A stretch of DNA of 8,983 bases from Xanthobacteraceae bacterium (GCA_025929595.1 JAICQA010000089.1:1-8983), one strand, 5' to 3'. Numbered from the stretch's first letter, positions 1 through 6,382 are shown. A program made the numbers and translations. The notes: generated from the letters alone by a model not told the origin.

Positions 1-421
1 GATCGGCCCAGCGCACGTTCCAGCCGAACGCCTTGAAGGAATGATTGAACTGGTTGATCGAGCCGCCATACAGCTTGTTCGCCGCGACGAATTCGTCGCC
101 CGGCGTCATCAGCAGATGAAAGACATTCACCTGCGCGGCGTGGCCCGACGCAACGGAGAGGGCGGCGGTGCCCCCTTCGAGCGCGGCGACGCGCTCTTCC
201 AGCACGTTGCACGTCGGATTGCCGATGCGCGTATAGATATTGCCGAAAGTTTGCAGCCCGAACAGTTGGGCGGCGTGTTCGACATCATCGAAGACGAACG
301 AGGTGGTCTGATAGATCGGCGTGGCGCGCGCACCGGTCGTCGGATCGGGCTGGGCGCCCGCGTGGACCGAAAGCGTAGAGAAGCCGGGAGCGCGCTGTGC
401 GGACTTGCTTTCTTGGTCCAT
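1..421 (-). CDS. metY: O-acetylhomoserine sulfhydrylase (MetY), N-terminal part, cut by the left edge
   Basis: This is the first 140 residues of a cytosolic PLP-dependent enzyme of the Cys/Met metabolism family, which makes homocysteine from O-acetylhomoserine and sulfide. Visible family features are FSTLSVHAGAQPDPTTGARA followed by TPIYQTTSF near the N-terminus, the YTRIGNPT segment (around residue 69), LEGGTAAL, ASGHAAQ, and the KLYGGSINQF stretch. All are typical of alphaproteobacterial MetY rather than MetB or MetC. The PLP-binding lysine lies beyond the window. The ATG at 421 (complement) has AAGG about 7 nt upstream on the coding strand. It lies 73 nt downstream of the CoA-binding gene on the same strand, so it is probably the last gene of that operon, though a promoter of its own in the 73-nt gap cannot be excluded. 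MetZ (O-succinylhomoserine sulfhydrylase) is the alternative name; the N-terminus favours MetY. Confidence 0.93.
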   Translation of the reverse strand, partial: MDQESKSAQRAPGFSTLSVHAGAQPDPTTGARATPIYQTTSFVFDDVEHAAQLFGLQTFGNIYTRIGNPTCNVLEERVAALEGGTAALSVASGHAAQVNVFHLLMTPGDEFVAANKLYGGSINQFNHSFKAFGWNVRWAD

Positions 422-494
422 TACACACCTTGTTGATGTAATTAGTTAGGAAAATCGAAAACGGCGTGTTATTTACGCTTGGCCGGCTGGCCGG

Positions 495-1034
495 TCAACG
501 GGGCTTGCGGACGCCCGGACCGAGTTGAAGCCGCTGCACGCCGCCGCCGAGCCGTCGCGGCTTCTTCGAGCTGAGGGTGCGCGTGTTCACGCCGACCCAG
601 CCGATCTCGCGCGACAGCCGGCCGTACTCGATCTTGGGGCAGCGGTTCATGACGACGGTCATGCCGGTGGCTTCCGCGCGCGCGGCGGCCTCGTCGTTAC
701 GCACGCCGAGCTGCATCCAGAAAATTTTGGGCAGCGGAGAAAGGGCCAGCACTTCGTCGAGCACACCCGGCACGGCGTCGGCGCGGCGGAAGACATCGAC
801 CATGTCGATCGGCTCCGGCACGTCGGCGAGACGCGCATAGGCCATCACGCCGGCGACAAGCTGACCCGCGCGGCCGGGATTGATCGGGAAGACGCGATAG
901 CCGCGCTCGGAAAGATACTTCACGACGAACATCGACGGCTTATCGTCGCCCTGGCTCGCGCCGACGACGGCAACGGTCTTCACCTTGTCGAGGATGCCGC
1001 GGATGAACGCGTCGTCGTAATTGTCGTGGCTCAA
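495..1034 (-). CDS. CoA-binding Rossmann-fold protein (CoA_binding_2 / YccU-like)
   Basis: The 179-residue protein is a stand-alone CoA-binding domain, a Rossmann-like fold related to the N-terminal domain of succinyl-CoA synthetase alpha. Visible motifs are TVAVVGAS (20-27), the FPINPG turn (49-54), DMVDVFRR (77-84), the WMQLGVRN loop (106-113) and the conserved NRCPKIEYGRL (130-140). The basic C-terminal tail is poorly conserved. The exact role of the family is not established; binding of CoA or a related nucleotide is the usual inference. The start is TTG at 1034 (complement): homologues begin with an xHDxYDD sequence at exactly this point, and a GGGAAG precedes it by 4 nt. The TTG overlaps the TGA of the upstream crotonase gene (TTGA, 3 nt shared), indicating translational coupling. 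It sits between the crotonase gene and metY, so a link to acyl-CoA or sulfur amino acid metabolism is possible but unproven. Confidence 0.9.
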   Translation of the reverse strand: MSHDNYDDAFIRGILDKVKTVAVVGASQGDDKPSMFVVKYLSERGYRVFPINPGRAGQLVAGVMAYARLADVPEPIDMVDVFRRADAVPGVLDEVLALSPLPKIFWMQLGVRNDEAAARAEATGMTVVMNRCPKIEYGRLSREIGWVGVNTRTLSSKKPRRLGGGVQRLQLGPGVRKPR

Positions 1035-1846
1035 CGGTCTTCCCAGGTCGGTGTGCGCTTCTCGACGAAGGCGGAAATGCCTTCCTCGGCGTCGCGCGCC
1101 ATCATGTTGTCCGCCATCACCTTGCTTGTATAGGCGTAGGCGTCGGCAAGGTTCATTGTCAGCTGATTATAGAATGCTTCCTTGCCGATCTTCTGTACGT
1201 GCGACGATTTGGCGGCGATCTTTAGCGCGAGTGCCACAGCCACATTGGCCGCATCGCCTTTTGCGCAGACTTGGTTCACGAGGCCAATTTCGTGCGCACG
1301 CGCCGCGCCGACCGGCTCGCCGGTCAGGAGCATTTCAAGTGCGTGGTTGGATGCGATCTTGCGCGACAACGCGACCATCGGAGCCGAGCAAAACAAGCCG
1401 ATATTGACGCCAGGTGTGGCAAACGAAGCGTCTTCGGCAGCGACCACGAGATCGCAGGATGCCGCGAGCTGACAGCCTGCAGCCGCCGCCGGGCCGTTAA
1501 CCGCGGCAATTGTCGGCTGCGGCAGTTTCACGATGGACTGCATCATGGCCGCGCAGCGGTCGAACGTGTGCTGATAAAAGGCGCGGCCACGGTCCGGGTC
1601 GGCTCGGCGCGCTGTCATTTCCCGGAGATCATGGCCGGCACAGAATGCCGTACCGCTGCCCGTGAGCACGACAGCGCGGACCTTGCGGTCGCCACCGATT
1701 GCCGAGAGTGCCATCGCGAGCGTGTCGATCAAGGATGTTGAAAGCGCGTTGCGGGCCTCGGGCCGGTTGAGCGTGAGCACGGTGATGCCGGCACGGTCTT
1801 CGCGCAGCAGGGTCGACTCGGCAGCAGTAGCGACGGCGCGTGACAT
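1031..1846 (-). CDS. Enoyl-CoA hydratase/isomerase family protein, ECHDC3-like
   Basis: The 271-residue crotonase-fold protein has the usual full length. The oxyanion-hole segments are AFCAGHDLREM (67-77) and VNGPAAAAGCQLAASCDL (116-133). The pattern GHDLREMT, then AAAAGCQLAASCDL, then SFATPGVNIGLFCSAP (141-156), then LEMLLTGEP, then a C-terminus ending EKRTPTW, matches the ECHDC3 subgroup rather than true short-chain enoyl-CoA hydratase. By alignment to classical hydratase, both catalytic glutamates appear to be missing: Gln126 stands where Glu144 is expected and Gly146 where Glu164 is expected (rat numbering). A standard hydration reaction is therefore doubtful, although CoA-thioester binding is likely. 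The ATG at 1846 is preceded on the coding strand by AAAGGA with a good spacing. It is the first gene of the minus-strand run and overlaps the CoA-binding gene by 3 nt. It diverges from the thioesterase gene across a 78-bp spacer. Confidence 0.9.
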   Translation of the reverse strand: MSRAVATAAESTLLREDRAGITVLTLNRPEARNALSTSLIDTLAMALSAIGGDRKVRAVVLTGSGTAFCAGHDLREMTARRADPDRGRAFYQHTFDRCAAMMQSIVKLPQPTIAAVNGPAAAAGCQLAASCDLVVAAEDASFATPGVNIGLFCSAPMVALSRKIASNHALEMLLTGEPVGAARAHEIGLVNQVCAKGDAANVAVALALKIAAKSSHVQKIGKEAFYNQLTMNLADAYAYTSKVMADNMMARDAEEGISAFVEKRTPTWEDR

Positions 1847-1924
1847 TTCATCCTTTGCGTTTCAACGCGGCCATATTATCGGATTGTCGGGCGGGCGCGA
1901 GGGCGCCGGGCTGGGAGAAGTGCG

Positions 1925-2365
1925 ATGGCCGGAGCGGTGAAGATGAGCCTCGCCGAGGTCACGGAGTTCCTTGAGCGAGAATTTCCCCAAGGCTTTGCGC
2001 GCGACCGCGGGCGGAGGATCGAAGCCGTGGGGCCGGGAACGGCAAGGGTGCGTCAACTGGCGACGGACGAGCATTTGCGGCCGGGTGGCACCGTGTCGGG
2101 CCCGACCATGATGGCGCTCTGCGATGCCACGATATACGTGGCGATCCTCGCCGCGGTCGGTCCGGTGGCGCTTGCGGTGACGACGAACCTCTCGATCAAC
2201 TTTCTGAAAAAGCCGGCGCCGGGCGATCTGATTGCCGATTGCAGGATGCTGAAGCTCGGCAAGCGGCTGGCTGTGGGTGAGGTGGCTGTACGATCCGCCG
2301 AAGCGGCCGAGGATGACCTCGTGGCGCATTGCGTGGCGACTTATTCAATCCCGCCAGATAGATAA
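1925..2365 (+). CDS. PaaI-family hotdog-fold acyl-CoA thioesterase
   Basis: The 146-residue protein has the length of a single hotdog domain. The family pattern is clear: HLRPGGTVSGPTMMALCDAT (50-69), in which Asp67 on the central helix corresponds to the catalytic acid of PaaI-type thioesterases. The second hotdog strand follows (VTTNLSINFLKKPAPGDLIA, 85-104), with its usual NFLKPAxxGD-type turn. Expected activity is hydrolysis of an acyl- or aryl-CoA thioester in the cytosol; the substrate cannot be read from the sequence. The ATG at 1925 is preceded by GGGAGAAG at a good spacing. A second in-frame ATG at 1943 is less well placed. It is transcribed away from the ECHDC3-like gene across 78 bp, so the two CoA-related genes could share a control region. 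The downstream spacer to rplM is 133 nt with a separate promoter candidate, so it is probably monocistronic. Confidence 0.9.
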   Translation: MAGAVKMSLAEVTEFLEREFPQGFARDRGRRIEAVGPGTARVRQLATDEHLRPGGTVSGPTMMALCDATIYVAILAAVGPVALAVTTNLSINFLKKPAPGDLIADCRMLKLGKRLAVGEVAVRSAEAAEDDLVAHCVATYSIPPDR

Positions 2366-2428
2366 CTTAGTTCGAGGTATCAAAATACCATTATTTCAAG
2401 TCACTGTTTTTATTGACGTATATTACGA

Positions 2429-2457
2429 TCATGCCGATTGACGCTGCGCGGGCATGA
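2429..2457. repeat. Inverted repeat overlapping the candidate rplM promoter
   Basis: TCATGCC (2429-2435) and GGCATGA (2451-2457) form a perfect 7-bp inverted repeat separated by 15 nt. The spacer contains TTGACG at 2438-2443. The placement around a -35 hexamer is operator-like, but no regulator can be named and a chance palindrome is possible. Confidence 0.35.
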
Positions 2458-2466
2458 CTCTAAAAC
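2438..2466 (+). promoter_or_regulatory. Candidate sigma70-type promoter for rplM-rpsI
   Basis: TTGACG (2438-2443), a 17-nt spacer, then TAAAAC (2461-2466) fit a housekeeping -35/-10 pair, with a strong -35 and a moderate -10. Transcription would start near 2473, giving a leader of about 25 nt before the rplM ATG. A second TTGACG at 2413-2418 lacks a good -10 at the right distance. The call rests on motif spacing only. Confidence 0.4.
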
Positions 2467-2498
2467 CGCGCCTTCTTCAGCCCTCAATCGGATACGCC

Positions 2499-2963
2499 AT
2501 GAAGACCTTTACGGCGAAGCCCGCCGAAATCGAAAAGAAATGGGTGCTGATCGACGCCTCCGGCCTCGTGGTCGGACGGCTCGCTTCGATCATTGCCATG
2601 CGCCTGCGCGGCAAACATCGCGCGAATTACACGCCGCACGTCGACTGCGGCGACAACGTCGTCGTGATCAACGCCGAGAAGGTGGTTCTGACCGGGCGCA
2701 AGCTCGACAAGAAAGTCTATTACCACCACACCGGTTTTCCCGGCGGCGTGAAAGAACGCAAAGCCAAGTTCATCCTGGAAGGCCGTTTCCCCGAGCGCGT
2801 GCTCGAGAAGGCCGTTGAGCGGATGCTCGACGAAGGCCCGCTCGCGCGCAAGCAGTTCGGCAATCTCCGCGTCTACAAGGGCGCGAACCATCCGCATGAA
2901 GCGCAGCAGCCGGAGTCGATCGACATCGCTTCGATGAACCGCAAGAACAAGAGGAGCGCATAA
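2499..2963 (+). CDS. rplM: 50S ribosomal protein L13 (uL13)
   Basis: The 154-residue protein is full-length uL13, a component of the large ribosomal subunit that binds 23S rRNA early in assembly. Characteristic stretches are KKWVLIDASGLVVGRLAS, YTPHVDCGDNVVVINAEKV, KVYYHHTGFPGG, RFPERVLEKAVERML, and NLRVYKGANHPHEAQQPE near the C-terminus. The start is the ATG at 2499, giving MKTFTAKPAE, the N-terminus expected in alphaproteobacteria. The reading frame is open back to an ATG at 2454, but those 15 extra residues match nothing in the family and would overlap the promoter candidate. Shine-Dalgarno matching ahead of 2499 is weak. The small substitution DEGPLARKQF, where PRGPLGRRQM is usual, is conservative in length. 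The TAA overlaps the rpsI ATG (TAATG), the usual translationally coupled rplM-rpsI pair. Confidence 0.98.
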   Translation: MKTFTAKPAEIEKKWVLIDASGLVVGRLASIIAMRLRGKHRANYTPHVDCGDNVVVINAEKVVLTGRKLDKKVYYHHTGFPGGVKERKAKFILEGRFPERVLEKAVERMLDEGPLARKQFGNLRVYKGANHPHEAQQPESIDIASMNRKNKRSA

Positions 2964-3439
2964 TGGCCGACACCGTTCAGTCGCTCGAAGGCCTTTCCGC
3001 GCTGAAGCCGGCGGCCCCCGAAGCGCCGAAGCACGTTCAGAAGCTCGACAAGCAGGGCCGCGCCTACGCGACCGGCAAGCGCAAGAACGCCGTTGCGCGC
3101 GTCTGGATCAAGCCGGGCTCCGGCAAGATCCTGATCAACACCAAGACGATCGAAGCGTATTTCGCCCGTCCGGTGCTGCGGATGCTCATCCAGCAGCCGT
3201 TTCAGGTTGCAAACCGCTCGGGCCAATACGACGTCGTCTGTACCGTTTCAGGCGGCGGGCTGTCGGGTCAGGCGGGCGCGCTTCGTCACGGCATCTCGCG
3301 TGCGCTGACCTATTTCGAGCCGGACCTGCGCGGTCCGCTCAAGAAGGGCGGCTTCATGACCCGCGACTCGCGCGTGGTCGAGCGCAAGAAGTACGGCCGC
3401 AAGAAAGCGCGCCGCAGCTTCCAGTTCTCGAAGCGATAA
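2963..3439 (+). CDS. rpsI: 30S ribosomal protein S9 (uS9)
   Basis: The 158-residue protein is uS9, a small-subunit protein whose C-terminal tail reaches the P-site tRNA. The core begins at YATGKRKNAVARVWI (35-49) and includes FARPVLRMLIQQP, the family signature SGGGLSGQAGALRHGISRAL (96-115), and RDSRVVERKKYGRKKARRSF before the final QFSKR. The ending -SKR, whose last Arg contacts tRNA, is intact. The first 30 or so residues are the acidic/Ala-Pro extension seen in rhizobial S9. The ATG at 2963 shares one base with the rplM stop and is preceded by AGGAG (2952-2956), a strong ribosome binding site within the end of rplM. It is followed after 24 nt by an intrinsic terminator, so the operon is two genes long. 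Confidence 0.98.
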   Translation: MADTVQSLEGLSALKPAAPEAPKHVQKLDKQGRAYATGKRKNAVARVWIKPGSGKILINTKTIEAYFARPVLRMLIQQPFQVANRSGQYDVVCTVSGGGLSGQAGALRHGISRALTYFEPDLRGPLKKGGFMTRDSRVVERKKYGRKKARRSFQFSKR

Positions 3440-3463
3440 AAGCCCTTCAATTATGCGAGTACG

Positions 3464-3495
3464 AGAGCGCGGCGAAAGCCGCGCTCTTTTTCTTT
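3464..3495 (+). terminator. Intrinsic terminator of rplM-rpsI
   Basis: A perfect 10-bp GC-rich stem, AGAGCGCGGC (3464-3473) with GCCGCGCTCT (3478-3487), closes on a GAAA tetraloop (3474-3477) and runs into TTTTCTTT. It lies 24 nt after the rpsI stop and separates the ribosomal operon from the diguanylate cyclase array. Confidence 0.93.
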
Positions 3496-3508
3496 GTTTG
3501 AATTGAAT

Positions 3509-3540
3509 TCGCGGAAATGTTCGGGTGGATTTCTCCGCGA
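3509..3540 (+). repeat. Inverted repeat in the spacer ahead of the first GGDEF gene
   Basis: TCGCGGA (3509-3515) and TCCGCGA (3534-3540) are perfect 7-bp arms around an 18-nt loop; an alternative inner pairing is GAAAT with ATTTC. There is no T-run, so it is not a terminator. The whole spacer 3496-3700 holds no gene that I can support. It may carry the promoter of the cyclase array, but I see no convincing -35/-10 pair. Confidence 0.3.
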
Positions 3541-3700
3541 TTTGGAATCGCCCGTGCAATGCGTCGCAAAGGCTGTGTACAGACAGAAGAGCCGGCGGCG
3601 GCAATCGATAACATTGCAACAATTCGGGAAAGACCTTCGCAAGACGCCAACTGCAAATTTGTGCGGTTTGTAAGGCGCGTGTTCCGCGAACGGTTTGGCG

Positions 3701-5002
3701 ATGTCTCTCGACGTTCCGACGCTCTTCATCGTCTCCATCTTCGTGACGACGATTCTCGGGCTGTTTCTGTTGTTCGCCTGGGTGCAAGACCGCAGCATCC
3801 GTGCATTGGCCTGGTGGGGGGCGGCCTATCTGATCGGCGGCATTTCGGTCGGCATTTACACGGTGCAGGATTCGCTTTCGAGCGCCCTTTCGATGGCGAT
3901 CGGCAATGCGCTGCTGTTTGTGGCGTGCGGCGTCATTTGGAGCGGCGCGCGGCTTTTCCACGGGCGCGAGGTGAGACCGATCGGGATGTTCGCAGGCGCG
4001 ATGGTGTGGCTTGTCGCGCTTACCATCCCGGGCTTTGCGGCATCGGCCACCGGCCGGATCGTGCTCTCATCGGCCGCGATTTCGGCCTACACCATCATGA
4101 CTGCCTTCGAGATCTGGGGCGGGCGCAGAGAATGGTTGCTTTCGCGCTGGCCGGCTTTCGCCGTGCTTGTGCTGCAGGGGATCGTCTTCCTCTCGCCGAT
4201 TCCGATCGTCCTGCTGGCGCCGGCCGAGGCGACGCTCGCGGAGTTCGCCGGCAACTGGTTCGGCATTTTCGCGCTTGAGACGTTGCTCTATGCCATCGCG
4301 ACAGCCTTTATCATTCTCACGATGGCGAAGGAGCGCAGCGAACGCATTCACCGGACGGCCGCGACCATCGATCCACTGACCGAAATCTTCAATCGCCGCG
4401 CGCTGATGGACGCGGGCCGGCGCGTGCTCGGCCGCATCGCATGGGATAAGGAGCCCGCGGCGGTGCTCATGTTCGACCTCGATCACTTCAAGAAGATCAA
4501 CGACCGCTTCGGTCACGCGGTCGGCGACCGCGCGCTGCAAACCTTTGCGCGCACGGCGGCGGCGAAATTGCGCGCCACTGATATTGTCGGCCGCCTTGGC
4601 GGCGAAGAGTTCGCCGCGGTCCTGCCGGCGACCAATCTGCAGGCAGCGGCAATCGCGGCGGAGCGTGTGCGTGAGGCGTTCGAGGTGGCGGCCAAGGACA
4701 TCGACGGGCTTCCGGTGGGCGGTACGGTGAGTATTGGCGCCGCAGCGACCGACAACCCCGACGCCGACATGGATAAACTGCTCGCGCTGGCGGATCAGGC
4801 GCTCTACGCCGCGAAGGCGAGCGGCCGGAACCGGATCGTGTTGTCGGGTTCTTCGGAAGAACGGGCGGTCGCGGTGAGCGAGCCGCAAAGTGCTCCTCCG
4901 GTGAGCGGCGGGCGCGGCAGCGCGACGTTGGCGCCGAACGAGCTTACGACGGCAATTTCCGCGGCGCGGGCGTCGCGCAAGCCTGCTGCCGAGGCGGCCT
5001 AG
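3701..5002 (+). CDS. Membrane diguanylate cyclase (7-segment N-terminus + GGEEF), copy 1
   Basis: The 433-residue inner-membrane protein is predicted to make c-di-GMP from two GTP. Hydrophobic segments lie at about 8-27, 36-56, 65-83, 94-112, 117-137, 150-172 and 187-207, giving seven probable membrane spans, then a short charged linker starting MAKER. The GGDEF domain (about 220-385) has DPLTEIFNRR at its start, FDLDHFKKINDRFGHAVGD (258-276) with the metal-binding Asp, and catalytic GGEEF at 300-304. RATD at 291-294, five residues before GGEEF, is an intact I-site for product inhibition. The Gly of the usual DxLTGL is Glu here. An Ala/Pro-rich tail of about 50 residues follows. ATG 3701 is chosen over an in-frame TTG at 3695 because it aligns with copy 3 (MSLD and MNLD; GGEEF at 300 in both). 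No strong ribosome binding site is visible. The signal sensed is unknown. Confidence 0.93.
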   Translation: MSLDVPTLFIVSIFVTTILGLFLLFAWVQDRSIRALAWWGAAYLIGGISVGIYTVQDSLSSALSMAIGNALLFVACGVIWSGARLFHGREVRPIGMFAGAMVWLVALTIPGFAASATGRIVLSSAAISAYTIMTAFEIWGGRREWLLSRWPAFAVLVLQGIVFLSPIPIVLLAPAEATLAEFAGNWFGIFALETLLYAIATAFIILTMAKERSERIHRTAATIDPLTEIFNRRALMDAGRRVLGRIAWDKEPAAVLMFDLDHFKKINDRFGHAVGDRALQTFARTAAAKLRATDIVGRLGGEEFAAVLPATNLQAAAIAAERVREAFEVAAKDIDGLPVGGTVSIGAAATDNPDADMDKLLALADQALYAAKASGRNRIVLSGSSEERAVAVSEPQSAPPVSGGRGSATLAPNELTTAISAARASRKPAAEAA

Positions 5003-5012
5003 CCATCGATAC

Positions 5013-5061
5013 AATTTTACCGGTTTGCGGCCTGCTTCGATAAGAGCAGGGCCGTAAAATT
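5013..5061 (+). repeat. Long imperfect hairpin between GGDEF copies 1 and 2
   Basis: Outer arms AATTTTAC (5013-5020) and GTAAAATT (5054-5061) pair perfectly over 8 bp. Inner arms GGCCTGCT (5029-5036) and AGCAGGGCC (5045-5053) pair with one bulged G around an 8-nt loop, leaving an 8-nt internal bulge on the left side. Neither strand has a U-run after the stem, so a standard terminator is unlikely. It would lie in the transcript between stop 5002 and start 5093. Confidence 0.45.
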
Positions 5062-5076
5062 CGGGCCGTCCAATTT
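5049..5076 (+). repeat. Two imperfect 14-nt tandem repeats ahead of GGDEF copy 2
   Basis: GGGCCGTAAAATTC (5049-5062) is followed at once by GGGCCGTCCAATTT (5063-5076), with 11 of 14 positions identical. The first unit overlaps the right arm of the preceding hairpin and the second ends 16 nt before the GTG start. It could be a protein-binding site or a chance duplication. Confidence 0.3.
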
Positions 5077-5092
5077 AAAAAGCGGCTGTTCC

Positions 5093-6352
5093 GTGCTGCC
5101 CGTCTTTCTCGATCTTCACACCATGTTCGTTGCGGATATTTCCGTGACGGCGGTGCTTGGGCTCATGCTCATGTTCGCGTGGCTGCAAAGCCGCTCGAGC
5201 GAAGCGTTGGGTTGGTGGGGAACCGCGCATCTCTGCCAGTGCGTCGGGCTCGTGCTCTTGGTCGGCGCGGACATGATGTACTCGGTAGCGACGATCAAAT
5301 TCGCCGCGACCTTGATGCTCGCGTCGTACGGACTGATGTGGCTGGCTGTGCGCCGTTTCGATGGCCGTCATTTGCATCCATTGACCGCGTCGGCAGGCGC
5401 GATGGCGTGGGCGTTTTTTGCGGCGGCCGAGATTTCAAAATCGCCGCTGCACTACTTCATGCTCTACAGTCTGATCAATGGCAGCTACTGCCTGATGATC
5501 GCCTTTGAATTCTGGCGCGGCCGCGCCGAGCCGCTTGTATCGCGCTGGCCGGCGATCGTGCTGCTCGTGGTTTCGGGTGCGGGATACTTCTCGTGGATTG
5601 CGCTTGTCGGGCTCATGCCGAGCGCATATGCGGGGCCGCTTCTGCCGGGGCCATGGTTCGCAACCGTCATTCTCGTCACCGTGCTCGGCAAGGTCGCGCT
5701 GGCGTTCATCGTGCTGGCGATGGCGAAGGAGCGGCTCGAGCTGCATCAGCGGGTCGAGGCTATGACCGACGCGCTGACGGGGCTGCCAAACAGGCGTGGG
5801 TTCTATCGTCAGGCGATGCGGCGGCTGCGCGAGCGGCGACCAGCGGCAAGACCGGCGGCGGTGCTCCTGTTCGACCTCGACCACTTCAAGCTCATCAATG
5901 ACCGCTTCGGACACGGCGTCGGCGACCGCGTGCTGATGGTATTTGCCGATATTCTCGCGAACTCGTTGAAAGCGACGGACATCATCGGGCGCGTAGGCGG
6001 CGAGGAGTTCGCGGTGTTGCTTGACGACGCCGACCCCGAGACCGGTTGCGCCGTGGCGGAGCGCGTGCGTGTGGCGTTCGAGGCGGACGGTGCCGTCATC
6101 GCAGGCGGACGTGTGGCGCCGACGGCCAGCGTCGGGGTTGCCGCGGTTTCCCCGGCGGCTTACAGCCTGCAAGAGATGCTAAGCTTTGCGGATTCGGCGC
6201 TCTACCAGGCCAAGGCGAGCGGCCGGAATTGCGTGCGGGTGAGTGAGCCGGCAGATGGTGGTGCCGAGCAGGCGACAATGGTCGTCGAGGCCCCGCCGCT
6301 CAAACCAGTGCTCGTTTCCTCGATCCTGCCGAGCCGCAGCCGGGCGTCCTGA
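5093..6352 (+). CDS. Membrane diguanylate cyclase (7-segment N-terminus + GGEEF), copy 2, with altered I-site
   Basis: The 419-residue protein has the same architecture as its neighbours: about seven hydrophobic segments over residues 10-215, a MAKERLELHQR linker, then a GGDEF domain starting DALTGLPNRR. FDLDHFKLINDRFGHGVGD begins at 260 and the catalytic GGEEF is at 302-306. The position equivalent to the RxxD inhibitory site reads KATD (293-296), so its Arg is replaced by Lys and c-di-GMP feedback may be weakened. Shared membrane-region motifs are GWWGTAH and FEFWRGRAEPLVSRWP. The tail after GGDEF is about 35 residues. The start is GTG 5093: it keeps the first membrane segment and a FLDLHTMF sequence like those of copies 1 and 3, whereas the next ATG (5123) would cut into that segment. 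The ribosome binding site is weak. The start lies 90 nt after the copy 1 stop, probably in the same transcript. Confidence 0.92.
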   Translation: MLPVFLDLHTMFVADISVTAVLGLMLMFAWLQSRSSEALGWWGTAHLCQCVGLVLLVGADMMYSVATIKFAATLMLASYGLMWLAVRRFDGRHLHPLTASAGAMAWAFFAAAEISKSPLHYFMLYSLINGSYCLMIAFEFWRGRAEPLVSRWPAIVLLVVSGAGYFSWIALVGLMPSAYAGPLLPGPWFATVILVTVLGKVALAFIVLAMAKERLELHQRVEAMTDALTGLPNRRGFYRQAMRRLRERRPAARPAAVLLFDLDHFKLINDRFGHGVGDRVLMVFADILANSLKATDIIGRVGGEEFAVLLDDADPETGCAVAERVRVAFEADGAVIAGGRVAPTASVGVAAVSPAAYSLQEMLSFADSALYQAKASGRNCVRVSEPADGGAEQATMVVEAPPLKPVLVSSILPSRSRAS

Positions 6353-6382
6353 GCGGCGGATCGATCGCATTTTAGGAAACGG

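Noticed and set aside
422..494. SAM-II riboswitch ahead of metY
   Set aside because: Alphaproteobacterial sulfur genes often carry one, but this 73-nt spacer lacks the conserved pseudoknot features such as the GCTAAA segment near the start codon.
525..1133. Plus-strand open frames within 525-1741
   Set aside because: They run opposite the CoA-binding and crotonase genes, whose protein motifs are clear; the plus-strand translations show no family features.
1874..1879. TATTAT/ATAATA as -10 element in the divergent spacer
   Set aside because: No -35 hexamer lies at 16-18 nt on either strand.
2376..2389. Small hairpin GGTAT-CAAA-ATACC as terminator of the thioesterase gene
   Set aside because: The stem is only 5 bp and AT-rich with no proper T-run, too weak to call.
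2454..2498. Upstream ATG giving L13 a 15-residue extension
   Set aside because: The extension does not resemble L13 N-termini and overlaps the promoter candidate; the MKTF start at 2499 fits the family.
3695..3700. TTG start for cyclase copy 1
   Set aside because: It adds only two residues, has no ribosome binding site, and ATG 3701 aligns with copy 3.
3496..3700. c-di-GMP (GEMM) riboswitch ahead of the cyclase array
   Set aside because: A GCAAAGGCT stretch is faintly similar to part of the consensus, but the remaining conserved elements and pairing are absent.
4067..5014. Long minus-strand open frame (315 codons) opposite cyclase copy 1, with similar ones at 3248-3961, 5435-6172 and 7003-7473
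   Set aside because: They are Arg/His-rich antisense frames typical of GC-rich DNA, lie wholly opposite well-supported genes, and show no recognisable domain.
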